Assembly (NCBI RefSeq): GCF_009759665.1
Contig: NZ_WQNE01000012.1
Span: 1 to 64,000 of the forward strand
Reading direction: 5' to 3'
Source: Bradyrhizobium cajani
GTDB taxonomy: Bacteria > Pseudomonadota > Alphaproteobacteria > Rhizobiales > Xanthobacteraceae
DNA length: 64,000 nt
Below the pieces are notes generated by a model. The model was not told the DNA's origin and did no database searches. It saw only the letters and a list, made by a program, of their open reading frames with translations. Made by a program: the position numbers and the translations under genes. Below are positions 1 through 8,732 of the stretch, piece after piece (the first letter of the stretch is position 1; each line of letters opens with the position of its first letter).

Positions 1-318
1 GGAGAGGGGTAGCCACAAGCGAGGTCTAAAGTTCGTGGCTACCCCCCTCCCTGCCCCTCCCCCCTGGTGGGGGAGGGAATGAGAGAGAAACGCGTCCCTC
101 ACTTCGCAATGCGCGCTTCTTCAGAATTCCTCTACGGCCACACCGAGTTATCACCGTTCACCGAGCGCCGACCGCCAAGACCCACTCTACTGTGCATGGG
201 GTTGTTTTCGAGGTTTTTTATTCCGATCGGGCGCGGACAGGCTCGGCGAACGTCATTCAGACCCCATTCATTCCGGTTCCCGTTCCATGGGGCCATTCAC
301 GCCAGAGGGACCTCACTT
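1..318. other. non-coding left edge with hairpins
   Basis: No gene is supported here. Two inverted repeats are visible: GTAGCCAC at 9-16 pairs with GTGGCTAC at 35-42, and a C-rich/G-rich hairpin spans about 55-77. They look like part of a dispersed palindromic repeat cut by the window edge. The remainder is the presumed promoter region of the small membrane protein at 319. A longer in-frame opening upstream of 319 has no family resemblance and was not used. Confidence 0.5.
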
Positions 319-588
319 ATGTACATTTCCAACGAAGGCCTGCTCGTCATCCTGTTCGTCGGCCTGGTCGCCGGCTGGCTTGCCGGCAAGGTGGTGCGCG
401 GGACCGGTTTCGGCATCATCGGCGACATCGTGGTCGGCATCGCCGGCGCCCTGGTGGCCAGCTTCCTGTTTCCAAAGCTCGGCATTCGCCTCGGGACCGG
501 GCTCGTCTCCGAGATCGTCTATTCCGCGATTGGCGCCGTCATTCTGCTCCTGGTGGTGCGGCTGGTGCGCGGCGGGGGCAGGTTGTAA
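319..588 (+). CDS. GlsB/YeaQ/YmgE family stress-response membrane protein
   Basis: The product is an 89-residue, very hydrophobic protein with three predicted membrane segments (about residues 7-24, 32-50 and 63-83). Glycines are regularly spaced in the GWLAGKVVRG and GDIVVGIAGALV motifs, typical of the transglycosylase-associated (GlsB/YeaQ/YmgE) family. Family members are small inner-membrane proteins linked to general stress responses, without a defined biochemical activity. The ATG at 319 gives the standard family length; an extension in the same frame upstream is not hydrophobic and looks spurious. The gene stands alone, 255 bp before the secretion operon. A perfect dyad around 619-637 downstream could be a weak terminator. 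Confidence 0.88.
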   Translation: MYISNEGLLVILFVGLVAGWLAGKVVRGTGFGIIGDIVVGIAGALVASFLFPKLGIRLGTGLVSEIVYSAIGAVILLLVVRLVRGGGRL

Positions 589-843
589 GCCCCGCGCCAG
601 ATCGGAACTCTCGGCCTCGCCCTTTCCCGGGAAGGGCCTGAAAGCCTGCAAGAAAAAGCCGCAAGCCTGTGAAATTCCGGACTTGCACGCGAGGCCGGTC
701 GGGGTAGATGGTGGCTCATTGGAGCCCGGATTAATTCGACTGCGTTGGACGGGCGGAAAACGCGATGTTAATCCAGGTCAAGTACCCCTGAATTCGCCTT
801 TGGAGTCAGGGCCTTTGCCTCGCACCCGAAAGAGATCAGACTG

Positions 844-2592
844 ATGGCAGCCGTACCTGGCGCCCGCCGTTCAGAGCTCGGGGACGCCTTGCGCGCTTGT
901 CGCACGGCGTTCGTGGGCGTCGGCTTGATGAGCTGCATGATCAACCTGCTCTATCTGACCGGGTCGATCTTCATGCTGGAGGTCTACGACCGGGTGCTGC
1001 CGAGCCGCAGCATTCCGACCCTGGTCGGCCTGATCGTCCTCGCCAGCTTCCTCTACATGGCGCAGGGCGTGCTCGACATGATCCGCAACCGCATTCTGGG
1101 GCGGGTCGGCACCGCGCTGGATGAGGCCCTCAACAAGCGGGTGTTCGACACCATCGTGCGCCTGCCGCTGCTGGTCGGCAGCCGCAACGAGGGCCTCCAG
1201 CCGCTGCGCGACCTCGACAATGTCCGCTCCTTCCTCGGCGGCATGGGTCCGAGCGCGTTCTTCGACCTGCCCTGGCTGCCGCTCTACCTCGCCATCTGCT
1301 TCGCCTTCCATGTCCTGATCGGCGTCACGGCACTGGTCGGCGCCATCATCCTGGTGGGACTGACGCTGGTCACCGAGATGATGTCCCGCCAGCCGGCGCG
1401 TGAGGCGATGGGCCTTGCGGCCCAGCGCAACGATCTCGCCGCCTCAAGCCGTCGCAACGCCGAGGTGATGGTGTCGATGGGCATGGCCGGCCGGATGAAC
1501 CAGCGCTGGAGCGAGGCCAACGAAAAATATCTCGACGGCAATCAGCGTGCGAGCGACGTCGCCGGCGGGCTCGGCGCGGTCGCGAAGGTGCTGCGCATGA
1601 TGCTGCAATCGGCCGTGCTCGCGGTCGGCGCCTATCTCGTGATCCATCAGGAGGCGACCGCCGGCATCATCATCGCCGGCTCGATCCTCTCCGCCCGCGC
1701 GCTGGCGCCGGTCGATCTCGCCATCGCGCACTGGAAGTCGTTCGTGGCGGCGCGTCAGAGCTGGCACCGCCTCACGCGGCTCCTGGAGCAGATGCCGGCA
1801 CAGACGATGCCGACCCAGTTGCAGGCGCCCACCGGCCGGCTTTCGGTCGAAGGCGTCTCCATGGTGCCGCCGGGCGACCAGCGCCTCATCGTGCAGGACG
1901 TCACCTTCGCGCTCGTCGCCGGCAACGGACTCGGCGTGATCGGGCCCAGCGGTTCCGGCAAGTCGTCGCTGATCCGCGCGCTGGTCGGTGTCTGGCAGCC
2001 GGTGCGCGGCAAGGTGCGGCTCGACGGCGCGGCGCTCGACCAATGGTCGTCCGACATGCTCGGCCGCCACATCGGCTACCTGCCGCAGGACGTCGAACTG
2101 TTCGGCGGCAGCATCGCCCAGAACATCAGCCGCTTCGATCCCGAGGCGACCTCCGACGCCATCATCGCCGCGGCCAAGGACGCCGGCGTGCACGAGATGA
2201 TCATCAAGATGCGCGAGGGCTACAACACGCAGGTCGGCGAGCAGGGCGCTGCGCTGTCCGCAGGCCAGGCGCAGCGCGTGGCGCTGGCCCGCGCACTCTA
2301 CGGCAATCCGTTCCTGATCGTGCTCGACGAGCCCAATTCCAATCTCGACACCGAGGGCGACGAGGCACTGACCCGCGCCATCCGCGCCGCCCGTGAGCGC
2401 GGCGCCATTGTCGTCGTGGTGGCGCACCGCCCGATCGGCGTCGAGGCGGTCGACCAGATCCTGGTGCTGCGCGACGGTCGCATGCAGGCGTTCGGCCCGA
2501 AGGAGCAGGTGCTCGCCCAGGTGCTCCAGCCGCGCGTGACGCCGCCGGCACCGATCAAGATCGTCAGCGAAGGCGGAGTGCCCAAGCCATGA
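844..2592 (+). CDS. type I secretion permease/ATPase (PrtD/PrsD-like)
   Basis: The 582-residue protein has an N-terminal ABC transmembrane domain (about 20-320) fused to a C-terminal ATPase. Walker A GPSGSGKS lies near residue 367, the ABC signature LSAGQ near 469, Walker B FLIVLDEP near 490, and the H-loop VVAHRP near 524. This is the architecture of PrtD/PrsD/HlyB-type inner-membrane exporters that move unfolded, C-terminally signalled RTX proteins straight out of the cell. It lacks an N-terminal C39 peptidase domain, which fits protein rather than bacteriocin export. Its stop overlaps the start of the HlyD-like adaptor by 4 bp, so the two are translationally coupled. No TolC-type outer-membrane gene and no substrate gene is adjacent; an RTX-like candidate substrate lies at 38869-40908. 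Confidence 0.93.
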   Translation: MAAVPGARRSELGDALRACRTAFVGVGLMSCMINLLYLTGSIFMLEVYDRVLPSRSIPTLVGLIVLASFLYMAQGVLDMIRNRILGRVGTALDEALNKRVFDTIVRLPLLVGSRNEGLQPLRDLDNVRSFLGGMGPSAFFDLPWLPLYLAICFAFHVLIGVTALVGAIILVGLTLVTEMMSRQPAREAMGLAAQRNDLAASSRRNAEVMVSMGMAGRMNQRWSEANEKYLDGNQRASDVAGGLGAVAKVLRMMLQSAVLAVGAYLVIHQEATAGIIIAGSILSARALAPVDLAIAHWKSFVAARQSWHRLTRLLEQMPAQTMPTQLQAPTGRLSVEGVSMVPPGDQRLIVQDVTFALVAGNGLGVIGPSGSGKSSLIRALVGVWQPVRGKVRLDGAALDQWSSDMLGRHIGYLPQDVELFGGSIAQNISRFDPEATSDAIIAAAKDAGVHEMIIKMREGYNTQVGEQGAALSAGQAQRVALARALYGNPFLIVLDEPNSNLDTEGDEALTRAIRAARERGAIVVVVAHRPIGVEAVDQILVLRDGRMQAFGPKEQVLAQVLQPRVTPPAPIKIVSEGGVPKP

Positions 2593-3923
2593 GCACGATG
2601 GCGATCGGCGGGCCGAAGCCAGCCGCGAAGAAGACCGTCCGCGATTCGATCACGTTTCACCTGATGCTCGGGCTCGGCATTGTGCTGGTCCTCGTCGTCG
2701 GTCTCGGCGGCTGGGCATCCACGGTGCTGATCTCGGGCGCGCTGATCGCGCCGGGCCAGATCGTGGTCGAATCCAACGTCAAGAAGGTGCAGCACCCGAC
2801 CGGCGGCGTGGTCGGCGAGGTGCGCGCCCGCGACGGCGATGTGGTCAAGTCCGGCGACATCGTGGTGCGGCTCGACGACACCGTCACCAGAGCCAACCTT
2901 GCCATCGTCACCAAGAATCTCGACGCCGCGCAGGCGCGCGCGGCGCGACTGCAGGCCGAGCAGCGCGGTCTCGACAAGATCGAATTTCCGCAAACCCTCC
3001 TCGAGCGGGCCAACGATCCTGACGTCAAGGCGCTGCTCTCCGCGGAATCCAAGCTGTTCGACGTCCGCGTCAACGGCCGCACCGGACAGAAGGCGCAGCT
3101 GCGCGAGCGCATCACGCAGCTCAACGAGGAAATCGCAGGCCTCAGCGCCCAGGAGAAAGCCAAGGACCAGGAGATCTCGCTGGTGCAGAACGAGCTCACC
3201 GGCGTGCGCGACCTCTACGACAAGCGCCTGGTGCAGATCTCGCGCCTGACCCAGCTCGAACGCGACTCGGCTCGCCTCAACGGCGAGCGCGCGCAGTACA
3301 TCGCCTCACGCGCCCAGGCCAAGGGCAAGATCACCGAGACCGAGCTCCAGATCATCCAGGTCGACAAGGACGTGGTCAGCGAGGTCTCCAAGGATCTGCG
3401 CGAGACCAACGACAAGATCGGCGAGCTGATCGAGCGCAAGGTGGCCGCCGAGGACCAGCTCCGCCGCGTCGACATCCGCGCGCCGCAGGACGGCATGGTG
3501 CTGCAATCGACGGTGCATACGGTCGGCGGTGTCGTCACCGCCGGCGACACGCTGATGCTGATCGTGCCGCAGGCTGACGATCTCCAGGTCGAGGCCAAGG
3601 TCAATCCGGTCGATATCGACAAGCTCCAGATCGGCCAGAAGACGCTGCTGCGCCTGTCCGCCTTCAACCAGCGCACCACGCCGGAGCTGAACGGCAGTGT
3701 CTCGCGGGTCTCGCCCGACGTCACCACCGACCAGCGCACCGGCCAGAGCTACTACACCATCCGCGTCTCGATGCCGCCGGAGGAGATCGCCCGCCTCGGC
3801 GACGTCAGGATCATCCCGGGCATGCCGGTGGAAGCCTTCGTCCAGACCGGCGACCGCACCATGCTGTCCTACCTGATGAAGCCGCTGCACGACCAGTTCA
3901 TGCGGGCATTCCGGGAGAAGTGA
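2589..3923 (+). CDS. HlyD family type I secretion periplasmic adaptor
   Basis: This 444-residue membrane fusion protein has a short cytoplasmic N-terminus, one transmembrane helix (about 24-45), a split biotinyl-lipoyl domain starting at VVESNVKKVQHPTGGVVGEV, a long coiled-coil hairpin (about 100-290), then the second lipoyl half (RRVDIRAPQDGMVL) and a beta-barrel region. The C-terminus ends near PLHDQFMRAFREK, typical of PrtE/HlyD adaptors. It links the inner-membrane ATPase encoded just upstream to an outer-membrane channel. The start overlaps the upstream stop as ATGA. The partner outer-membrane protein must be encoded elsewhere. Confidence 0.93.
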   Translation: MSTMAIGGPKPAAKKTVRDSITFHLMLGLGIVLVLVVGLGGWASTVLISGALIAPGQIVVESNVKKVQHPTGGVVGEVRARDGDVVKSGDIVVRLDDTVTRANLAIVTKNLDAAQARAARLQAEQRGLDKIEFPQTLLERANDPDVKALLSAESKLFDVRVNGRTGQKAQLRERITQLNEEIAGLSAQEKAKDQEISLVQNELTGVRDLYDKRLVQISRLTQLERDSARLNGERAQYIASRAQAKGKITETELQIIQVDKDVVSEVSKDLRETNDKIGELIERKVAAEDQLRRVDIRAPQDGMVLQSTVHTVGGVVTAGDTLMLIVPQADDLQVEAKVNPVDIDKLQIGQKTLLRLSAFNQRTTPELNGSVSRVSPDVTTDQRTGQSYYTIRVSMPPEEIARLGDVRIIPGMPVEAFVQTGDRTMLSYLMKPLHDQFMRAFREK

Positions 3924-3948
3924 CGCGCGAAAGCGCGTGATGTCCACT

Positions 3949-4029
3949 CGTCATTGCGAGCGTAGCGAAGCAATCCAGTCTGCCTCCGCGGAGGGATTTC
4001 TGGATTGCTTCGCTGCGCTCGCAATGACG
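3949..4029. repeat. dispersed palindromic repeat, family A
   Basis: An imperfect inverted repeat: the left arm begins CGTCATTGCGAGCG and contains GAAGCAATCCAG, and the right arm mirrors it with CTGGATTGCTTCG and ends CGCAATGACG. A second copy lies at 16618-16702, and a fragmented one flanks 22711-22839. It sits between the adaptor gene and amn and codes for nothing. It is a REP/MITE-like element of the kind scattered through Bradyrhizobium genomes. Confidence 0.85.
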
Positions 4030-4086
4030 GCTTGGCCGCGATCCTGCTATAATGTCGCTTGTTTCAAGCAACCCGGCGGTCGCACA

Positions 4087-5556
4087 ATGCAATCCCTCCC
4101 CTCCATTGCCACTGAATCCTTCACCGACGCCGGCCTTGCCGTTGCCCGCCTTGAGGAGATCTACGAACGCAACACGAAATTCCTGCGCGATCGGTTCGAG
4201 GCCTATGTCAACGGCGAAGCGATCACGACGCGCGTGCGGGCCTATTATCCCTTCGTCCGCGTCACCACCGCGACGCATGCGCGGCTGGATTCGCGTCTCT
4301 CCTACGGCTTTGTCGCAGGGCCCGGCGTGCACGAGACCAGCGTCACGCGACCCGACCTGTTCCGCAACTACCTCACCGAGCAGATTGGACTGTTGATCCA
4401 GAACCACGGTGTGCCCGTGGAGATCGGCGAATCGGCCGAGCCGATCCCGATCCACTTCGCCTATCGCCGCGATATCAACATCGAGGCCGCGATCACCACC
4501 AGCGAGAATTCCCTGATTACGCGATCGCTACGCGATGCGTTCGACGTACCAGATCTCGGCACCATGGACGACGCGATCGCCGATGGCACCTTCGAGCTGA
4601 TGCCCGGAGCGGCCGAGCCGCTGGCCCTGTTCCGCGCCGCCCGCGTCGACTACTCGCTGCGCCGGCTCTATCACTACACCGGCACCGACCCCGAATATTT
4701 CCAGAATTTCGTCATCTTCACCAACTACCAGTTCTATGTCGATGCTTTCGCGCAGCTCTGCCAGCAGCGGCTTCATTCCGGCGAAGCCGGTCTCGATGCT
4801 TTCGTTGCGCCCGGCAATCTGATCACGCGCAGCGGCGGCGCGACGACCGGAGTAGCGCCTGCGCGCGCCCCGCAGATGCCCGCCTTCCACCTGGTCGCGC
4901 CCGGCTATCGCGGCATCACGCTGATCAACATCGGCACCGGTCCGTCGAATGCGCGCAACGTCACCGACCACGTCGCCGTGCTGCGCCCGCATGCCTGGCT
5001 CATGCTCGGCCATTGCGCGGGCCTGCGCAACACGCAGCGTCTCGGCGACTACGTGCTCGCCCATGGCTATGTGCGCGAGGATCATGTGCTCGACCGCGAG
5101 TTGCCGCTGTGGGTGCCGATCCCGGCGCTGGCCGAGATGCAGGTCGCGCTGGAGGAGGCGGTCGAGGACGTCACCGGGCTCGAAGGCTTCGAGCTCAAGC
5201 GCCTGATGCGCACGGGCACCGTCGCAAGCGTCGACAACCGCAACTGGGAGATCTCCGGGCCGGCCGTGATCCGCCGGCTGTCGCAATCGCGCGCGGTGGC
5301 GCTCGACATGGAATCGGCCGCGATCGCCGCCAATGGCTACCGCTTCCGCGTCCCCTACGGCACGCTGCTCTGCGTCTCGGACAAACCTCTGCACGGCGAG
5401 ATCAAGCTCGCCGGCATGGCCAGCGAATTCTACCGCCACCGCGTCGGCCAGCACCTCGAGATCGGCCTGAAGGCGCTGGAACGGCTCAAGCAGCAGGAAT
5501 CGGAGCGGCTGCATTCGCGCAAGCTCCGCAGCTTTGCCGAAGTCGCGTTCCAGTAG
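4087..5556 (+). CDS. amn: AMP nucleosidase
   Basis: The 489-residue enzyme hydrolyses AMP to adenine and ribose 5-phosphate and so helps control the adenylate pool. The N-terminal Amn-specific domain (about 10-160) is followed by a C-terminal nucleoside-phosphorylase-like domain. The latter shows GYRGITLINIGTGPSNARNVTDHVAVLRP and, near the end, AVALDMESAAIAANGYRFRVPYGTLLCVSDKPLHGEIK, containing the MESAAIAANG motif conserved in Amn. Length matches the family (about 480-490). The ATG at 4087 lies just past the upstream repeat and begins MQSLPSIATESF; an earlier in-frame ATG at 3937 would translate the repeat and was rejected. The gene is monocistronic. Confidence 0.95.
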   Translation: MQSLPSIATESFTDAGLAVARLEEIYERNTKFLRDRFEAYVNGEAITTRVRAYYPFVRVTTATHARLDSRLSYGFVAGPGVHETSVTRPDLFRNYLTEQIGLLIQNHGVPVEIGESAEPIPIHFAYRRDINIEAAITTSENSLITRSLRDAFDVPDLGTMDDAIADGTFELMPGAAEPLALFRAARVDYSLRRLYHYTGTDPEYFQNFVIFTNYQFYVDAFAQLCQQRLHSGEAGLDAFVAPGNLITRSGGATTGVAPARAPQMPAFHLVAPGYRGITLINIGTGPSNARNVTDHVAVLRPHAWLMLGHCAGLRNTQRLGDYVLAHGYVREDHVLDRELPLWVPIPALAEMQVALEEAVEDVTGLEGFELKRLMRTGTVASVDNRNWEISGPAVIRRLSQSRAVALDMESAAIAANGYRFRVPYGTLLCVSDKPLHGEIKLAGMASEFYRHRVGQHLEIGLKALERLKQQESERLHSRKLRSFAEVAFQ

Positions 5557-5712
5557 GGCGGTGTTTTCCGTTCGCCGAAGGGCAGCAGAGCTGTCGTACG
5601 AACGACGACGTCGCCAAGAGCACGTCGTCAAGAGCGCAACGTCCCGGAATATTAATGCGAGTGAAGGGTTATCATGTCGTCTGGGGGCCGCTTGGATCAA
5701 ACGGAGACAGAC

Positions 5713-6318
5713 ATGGTCACATGGACGATCAGGCTCGTCACACTGGGCATATTTGCGGCGGCACTGTTGGACTCGCCGGCGTTTTCCGCGGGTGGTGGCG
5801 GAGGCGGCGGTGGTGGAGGCGGGAGCGATCCCTTTGCGGGTGCCTATTCGGACCAGAAACCGCAGCCAACCTATCCGAAACGGTCCGGCCCCAAGGCAAC
5901 CCAGAAAGGCAAGAAGCCAGGCAACCAGTCCAGCATCGGCGATCCGGCATTTGCAGCCGGCTATCGCGCTGCCTACGACACCATCTACGAGCGCAACGAC
6001 TATGCGGCCGCGATCGAGCAGTTGAAGTCGCTCGGCCATGACGACCATCCGAACGTCGCCAATCTCATCGGCTATTCCTATCGCAAGCTTGGCGACTACA
6101 AGCAGTCGCAGGTCTGGTACGAGCGCGCGCTGACGGTAGATCCGAACCACGTGCTGACCTGGCAGTACTATGGACTGTGGCAGCTCGAGCAGGGCAACCG
6201 CGAGCAGGCGCTCTATCATCTGAGCCGGATTGCCGCCCTATGCGGAACGGGTTGCGAGGAGTACAAATCGTTGGCCGCGGCACTGGAAAAGCCGACCGGA
6301 ACGGCGCTCGTCTACTGA
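5713..6318 (+). CDS. secreted TPR-repeat protein
   Basis: This 201-residue protein begins with a signal peptide (MVTWTIRLVTLGIFAAALLD, likely cleaved near AFSA), followed by an uninterrupted polyglycine run and a basic, proline-rich linker. The C-terminal half carries about two tetratricopeptide repeats: residues around 75-110 (YDTIYERNDYAAAIEQLKSL) and 120-160 (ANLIGYSYRKLGDYKQSQVWYERAL, then HVLTWQYYGLWQLEQGNREQAL). Two cysteines near the end (LCGTGCEEY) could form a disulphide. It is probably a periplasmic scaffold protein. The ATG at 5713 is preferred over 5674 because it starts the signal peptide. No specific partner can be named. Confidence 0.82.
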   Translation: MVTWTIRLVTLGIFAAALLDSPAFSAGGGGGGGGGGGSDPFAGAYSDQKPQPTYPKRSGPKATQKGKKPGNQSSIGDPAFAAGYRAAYDTIYERNDYAAAIEQLKSLGHDDHPNVANLIGYSYRKLGDYKQSQVWYERALTVDPNHVLTWQYYGLWQLEQGNREQALYHLSRIAALCGTGCEEYKSLAAALEKPTGTALVY

Positions 6319-6514
6319 AAGCAAAGGTCGATTAGCTGCGAAGCGCATCTCCAATTTCGCGCGCAGCGGCGTGACAAACGGGTGAGCGACCCCTTCCGTC
6401 TTGGCTCGTGGAGCTCCAGCGGACGCGGGCGGCCAACTCACACACACACCGCATGGTGACAAGGCGCCGAATTTTCAGCATTGTCCATCCCGGGGGCGCG
6501 AACGAGACAATTGG

Positions 6515-6790
6515 ATGCCGCTGACGCGCGACAAGATCATCGGCCATGACCTTGAACGGCTGGCCTTTCGCTTCACCATGCTGAACGACGGCGAGGTCGT
6601 GCAGTGCCAGATCAGCGACGCCGCGATGGACGAACTCGCGGGCATGCAGGGCACCGAAAGCAGCGCACGCCAGGCGCAATTCCTGTCGTTGCGCGAAACC
6701 ATCGAACGGATCGCGTCAGACCTCTACGACGACGCGCCGCGGTTCCACGGCTATGTGGTGCGGATCTTCATGCGGCATTTGGGCAGGTAA
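6515..6790 (+). CDS. DUF1488-like small protein
   Basis: The 91-residue product has the look of the DUF1488 family: an N-terminal stretch RLAFRFTMLNDGEVVQCQISDAAM, a predicted helix, then an acidic/basic segment FLSLRETIERIASDLYDDA. No catalytic motif is visible and no function is known. The ATG at 6515 starts MPLTRDKIIGHD; the longer reading from 6401 includes an unconvincing region with a CA-dinucleotide run. The assignment to DUF1488 is by pattern resemblance only. Confidence 0.65.
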   Translation: MPLTRDKIIGHDLERLAFRFTMLNDGEVVQCQISDAAMDELAGMQGTESSARQAQFLSLRETIERIASDLYDDAPRFHGYVVRIFMRHLGR

Positions 6791-6822
6791 CGTCAATCCT
6801 CGCCGCGGGCACAAATCTATCG

Positions 6823-6960
6823 CCGTCATCCTGAGGTGCTCGTCCTGCGACGCAGGACGAGCCTCGAAGGGCGACGGCCCGGCTGCATCTCGGCCGTTCA
6901 TCCTTCGAGGCTCCTCACGTGGCGCCGTTGCGCCACGTGTCTTGTACCTCAGGATGACGG
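6823..6960. repeat. dispersed palindromic repeat, family C
   Basis: The outer arms CCGTCATCCTGAGG and CCTCAGGATGACGG are perfect reverse complements. Internal hairpins include GCTCGTCCTGCGACGCAGGACGAGC and a CACGTGGCGC/GCGCCACGTG pair. Related copies lie at 30925-31062 and 59413-59527. It sits between two convergent genes and is non-coding. Confidence 0.85.
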
Positions 6961-6986
6961 ATCAGAGAGTGTGCCGCGAGAAAATC

Positions 6987-7469
6987 TCACCCCTCCAGCT
7001 TCCTCAACAGCAATTTCAACGCCGTCGCCGCAAACACCTGCATGTTGCCGAGGCGGTCGCCGCTCGCCGTCTCCAGCGTCATCACCTCTGCTGCAGGTCC
7101 TGTCACCGCCACGCAGCTATGGCCGGCGGCATCGCCGTAGCGGTTGCCGGTGGGGCCGGCTGCCCCGGTCTCGGACAGGCCCCAGTCGCAACCAAAGCGG
7201 CTGCGCATCTGCTCGGCGAGGAGTTTTGCGTAGGGCTCCGACGAGGAGCGAAAGCCCTTCATGCCGTCGTCCGAAATATCCATCAGTACGCGCCGGGCGT
7301 CGCGGGTGTAGACCACGGCGCCGCCGAGGAAATAGGCGGACGCACCGGGCACCGCGAGCAGGCTGGCCGAGATCAGGCCGCCGGCCGAGGATTCCGCGAC
7401 CGCAATGGTCTGCCTGCGCGCGATCAGTTTGGCCGCGACCTGTTCCGCAATGCCGACGAGTTCTTTCAT
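6987..7469 (-). CDS. CinA family protein (nicotinamide-nucleotide amidohydrolase domain)
   Basis: The 160-residue protein corresponds to the stand-alone C-terminal CinA domain (PncC/YgaD-like), which deamidates nicotinamide mononucleotide to nicotinate mononucleotide in pyridine-nucleotide recycling. Diagnostic stretches are TIAVAESSAGGLISASLLAVPGAS near the N-terminus, then YTRDARRVLMDIS and SETGAAGPTGNRYGDAAGHSCVAV. The MoCF-like N-terminal domain of full CinA is absent, as in many proteobacteria. The ATG at 7469 is used; a TTG eight codons upstream is the alternative. It faces the family C repeat and lies divergent from the amidohydrolase operon. Confidence 0.9.
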   Translation of the reverse strand: MKELVGIAEQVAAKLIARRQTIAVAESSAGGLISASLLAVPGASAYFLGGAVVYTRDARRVLMDISDDGMKGFRSSSEPYAKLLAEQMRSRFGCDWGLSETGAAGPTGNRYGDAAGHSCVAVTGPAAEVMTLETASGDRLGNMQVFAATALKLLLRKLEG

Positions 7470-7649
7470 GTCCTTCACCCCATTCCATCGCAACCGAGCT
7501 CAGCCTTCCTAGCATATGACAGAAGCCTTGGCTGAGTTGCAGGCGGCGGTCAGGCCTGCTTGAATGGCGCAGACAAAGCGGAGCGGCCAGTTGCCGCCCG
7601 CGAGAAGACGCGACCAAGAAACGTCAAGAGGAAATGTGAAGGAGACGTG

Positions 7650-8708
7650 ATGGCGTCCCTGATCGCCGGCGGGGTGGATTGCGACGTACATCCGGCCGTG
7701 CCGCATCTCACCAGCCTGCTGCCGTATCTGAACGACTACTGGCGCGATCAGGTGACGACGCGCGGCATGGTCGATCTCGTCTCGCAATCCTATCCGCAGA
7801 ACTCGCCGATCACAGCGCGCCCGGACTGGCGTCCCGAGAACGGCAAGCCCGGCGAGAGCCTCGAGGACATGCAGCGCCATGTGCTGGATTCCTTTCAGCT
7901 CAGTTACGCTATCTGCAATCCGCTCTACGGCGTGCAGATGGTGTTTTCGGAGGATATGCAGGCCGCCTTCTGCCGCGCGCTGAACGACTGGCTCGCCAAG
8001 GAATGGCTCGATCGCGATGCGCGGCTGCGCGGCTCGATCGTGATTCCGACGCAAAGCGTCGAGAAGTCCATCGCCGAGATCGAGCGCTGCGCGCAGGACA
8101 AGCGTTTCGTGCAGGTCTTGATGTTGGTGATGGGTGATACGCCGCTCGGCAAGCGTGCTCTTTGGCCGATCTATGAAACTGCGGAACGGCTGGAACTTGC
8201 CGTCGGCATCCACGCCGGTTCCGCCTATCACAATCCGCCGACTGCCGTGGGTTGGGGTTCCTACCACATCGAGGATTATGTCGGTCAGGCCCAGGCGTTC
8301 CAGACCCAGCTCACCAGCCTGATCGTCGAAGGCGTGTTCGCCAAATATCCGCGCCTGAAAATGGTGATGCTGGAGTCCGGTGTCTCCTGGATCTCTCCCT
8401 TTCTCTGGCGGCTTCACAAGTTCTGGCGTGGAGTGCGGATGGAAACGCCCTGGGTCGATCGCGCACCGCTCGAGATTGTGCGTAGCAACATCCGCTTTTC
8501 ATTACAGCCATTTGATGCGCCGCCAGATGAGGCGACATTAATTCGCCTGTTTGATCATATGCAGTCGGACGAATTGGTCCTATTCTCCACGGACTATCCG
8601 CACTGGCAGTTCGACGGCCTGGACGCGCTGCCCGAAGGTCTGTCCCCCGATCTCGTGCGCAAGATCATGATCGACAATCCGCATGCGACCTATCCCCGCC
8701 TGACTTAG
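7650..8708 (+). CDS. amidohydrolase family protein (Amidohydro_2, PF04909 type)
   Basis: The 352-residue TIM-barrel metal-dependent hydrolase has a D12-V-H14 metal motif at the N-terminus (VDCDVHP), a central GIHAGS histidine, the strand LKMVMLESG, and the catalytic aspartate in LVLFSTDYPHW near residue 315. This family includes decarboxylases and C-C hydrolases of aromatic catabolism (ACMSD, gamma-resorcylate decarboxylase), but the substrate here is unknown. The start at 7650 has an AAGGAG site 6 bp upstream. It is the first gene of a unit with a paralogous amidohydrolase and a Rieske protein, spaced 24 bp and then overlapping. A joint pathway is inferred. Confidence 0.88.
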   Translation: MASLIAGGVDCDVHPAVPHLTSLLPYLNDYWRDQVTTRGMVDLVSQSYPQNSPITARPDWRPENGKPGESLEDMQRHVLDSFQLSYAICNPLYGVQMVFSEDMQAAFCRALNDWLAKEWLDRDARLRGSIVIPTQSVEKSIAEIERCAQDKRFVQVLMLVMGDTPLGKRALWPIYETAERLELAVGIHAGSAYHNPPTAVGWGSYHIEDYVGQAQAFQTQLTSLIVEGVFAKYPRLKMVMLESGVSWISPFLWRLHKFWRGVRMETPWVDRAPLEIVRSNIRFSLQPFDAPPDEATLIRLFDHMQSDELVLFSTDYPHWQFDGLDALPEGLSPDLVRKIMIDNPHATYPRLT

Positions 8709-8732
8709 CCCGCTGCCAAAGGAGGCAAGGCG

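Noticed and set aside
4528..6219. 563-codon minus-strand frame
   Set aside because: It is antisense to amn and the TPR gene; the real genes on the plus strand have clear families.
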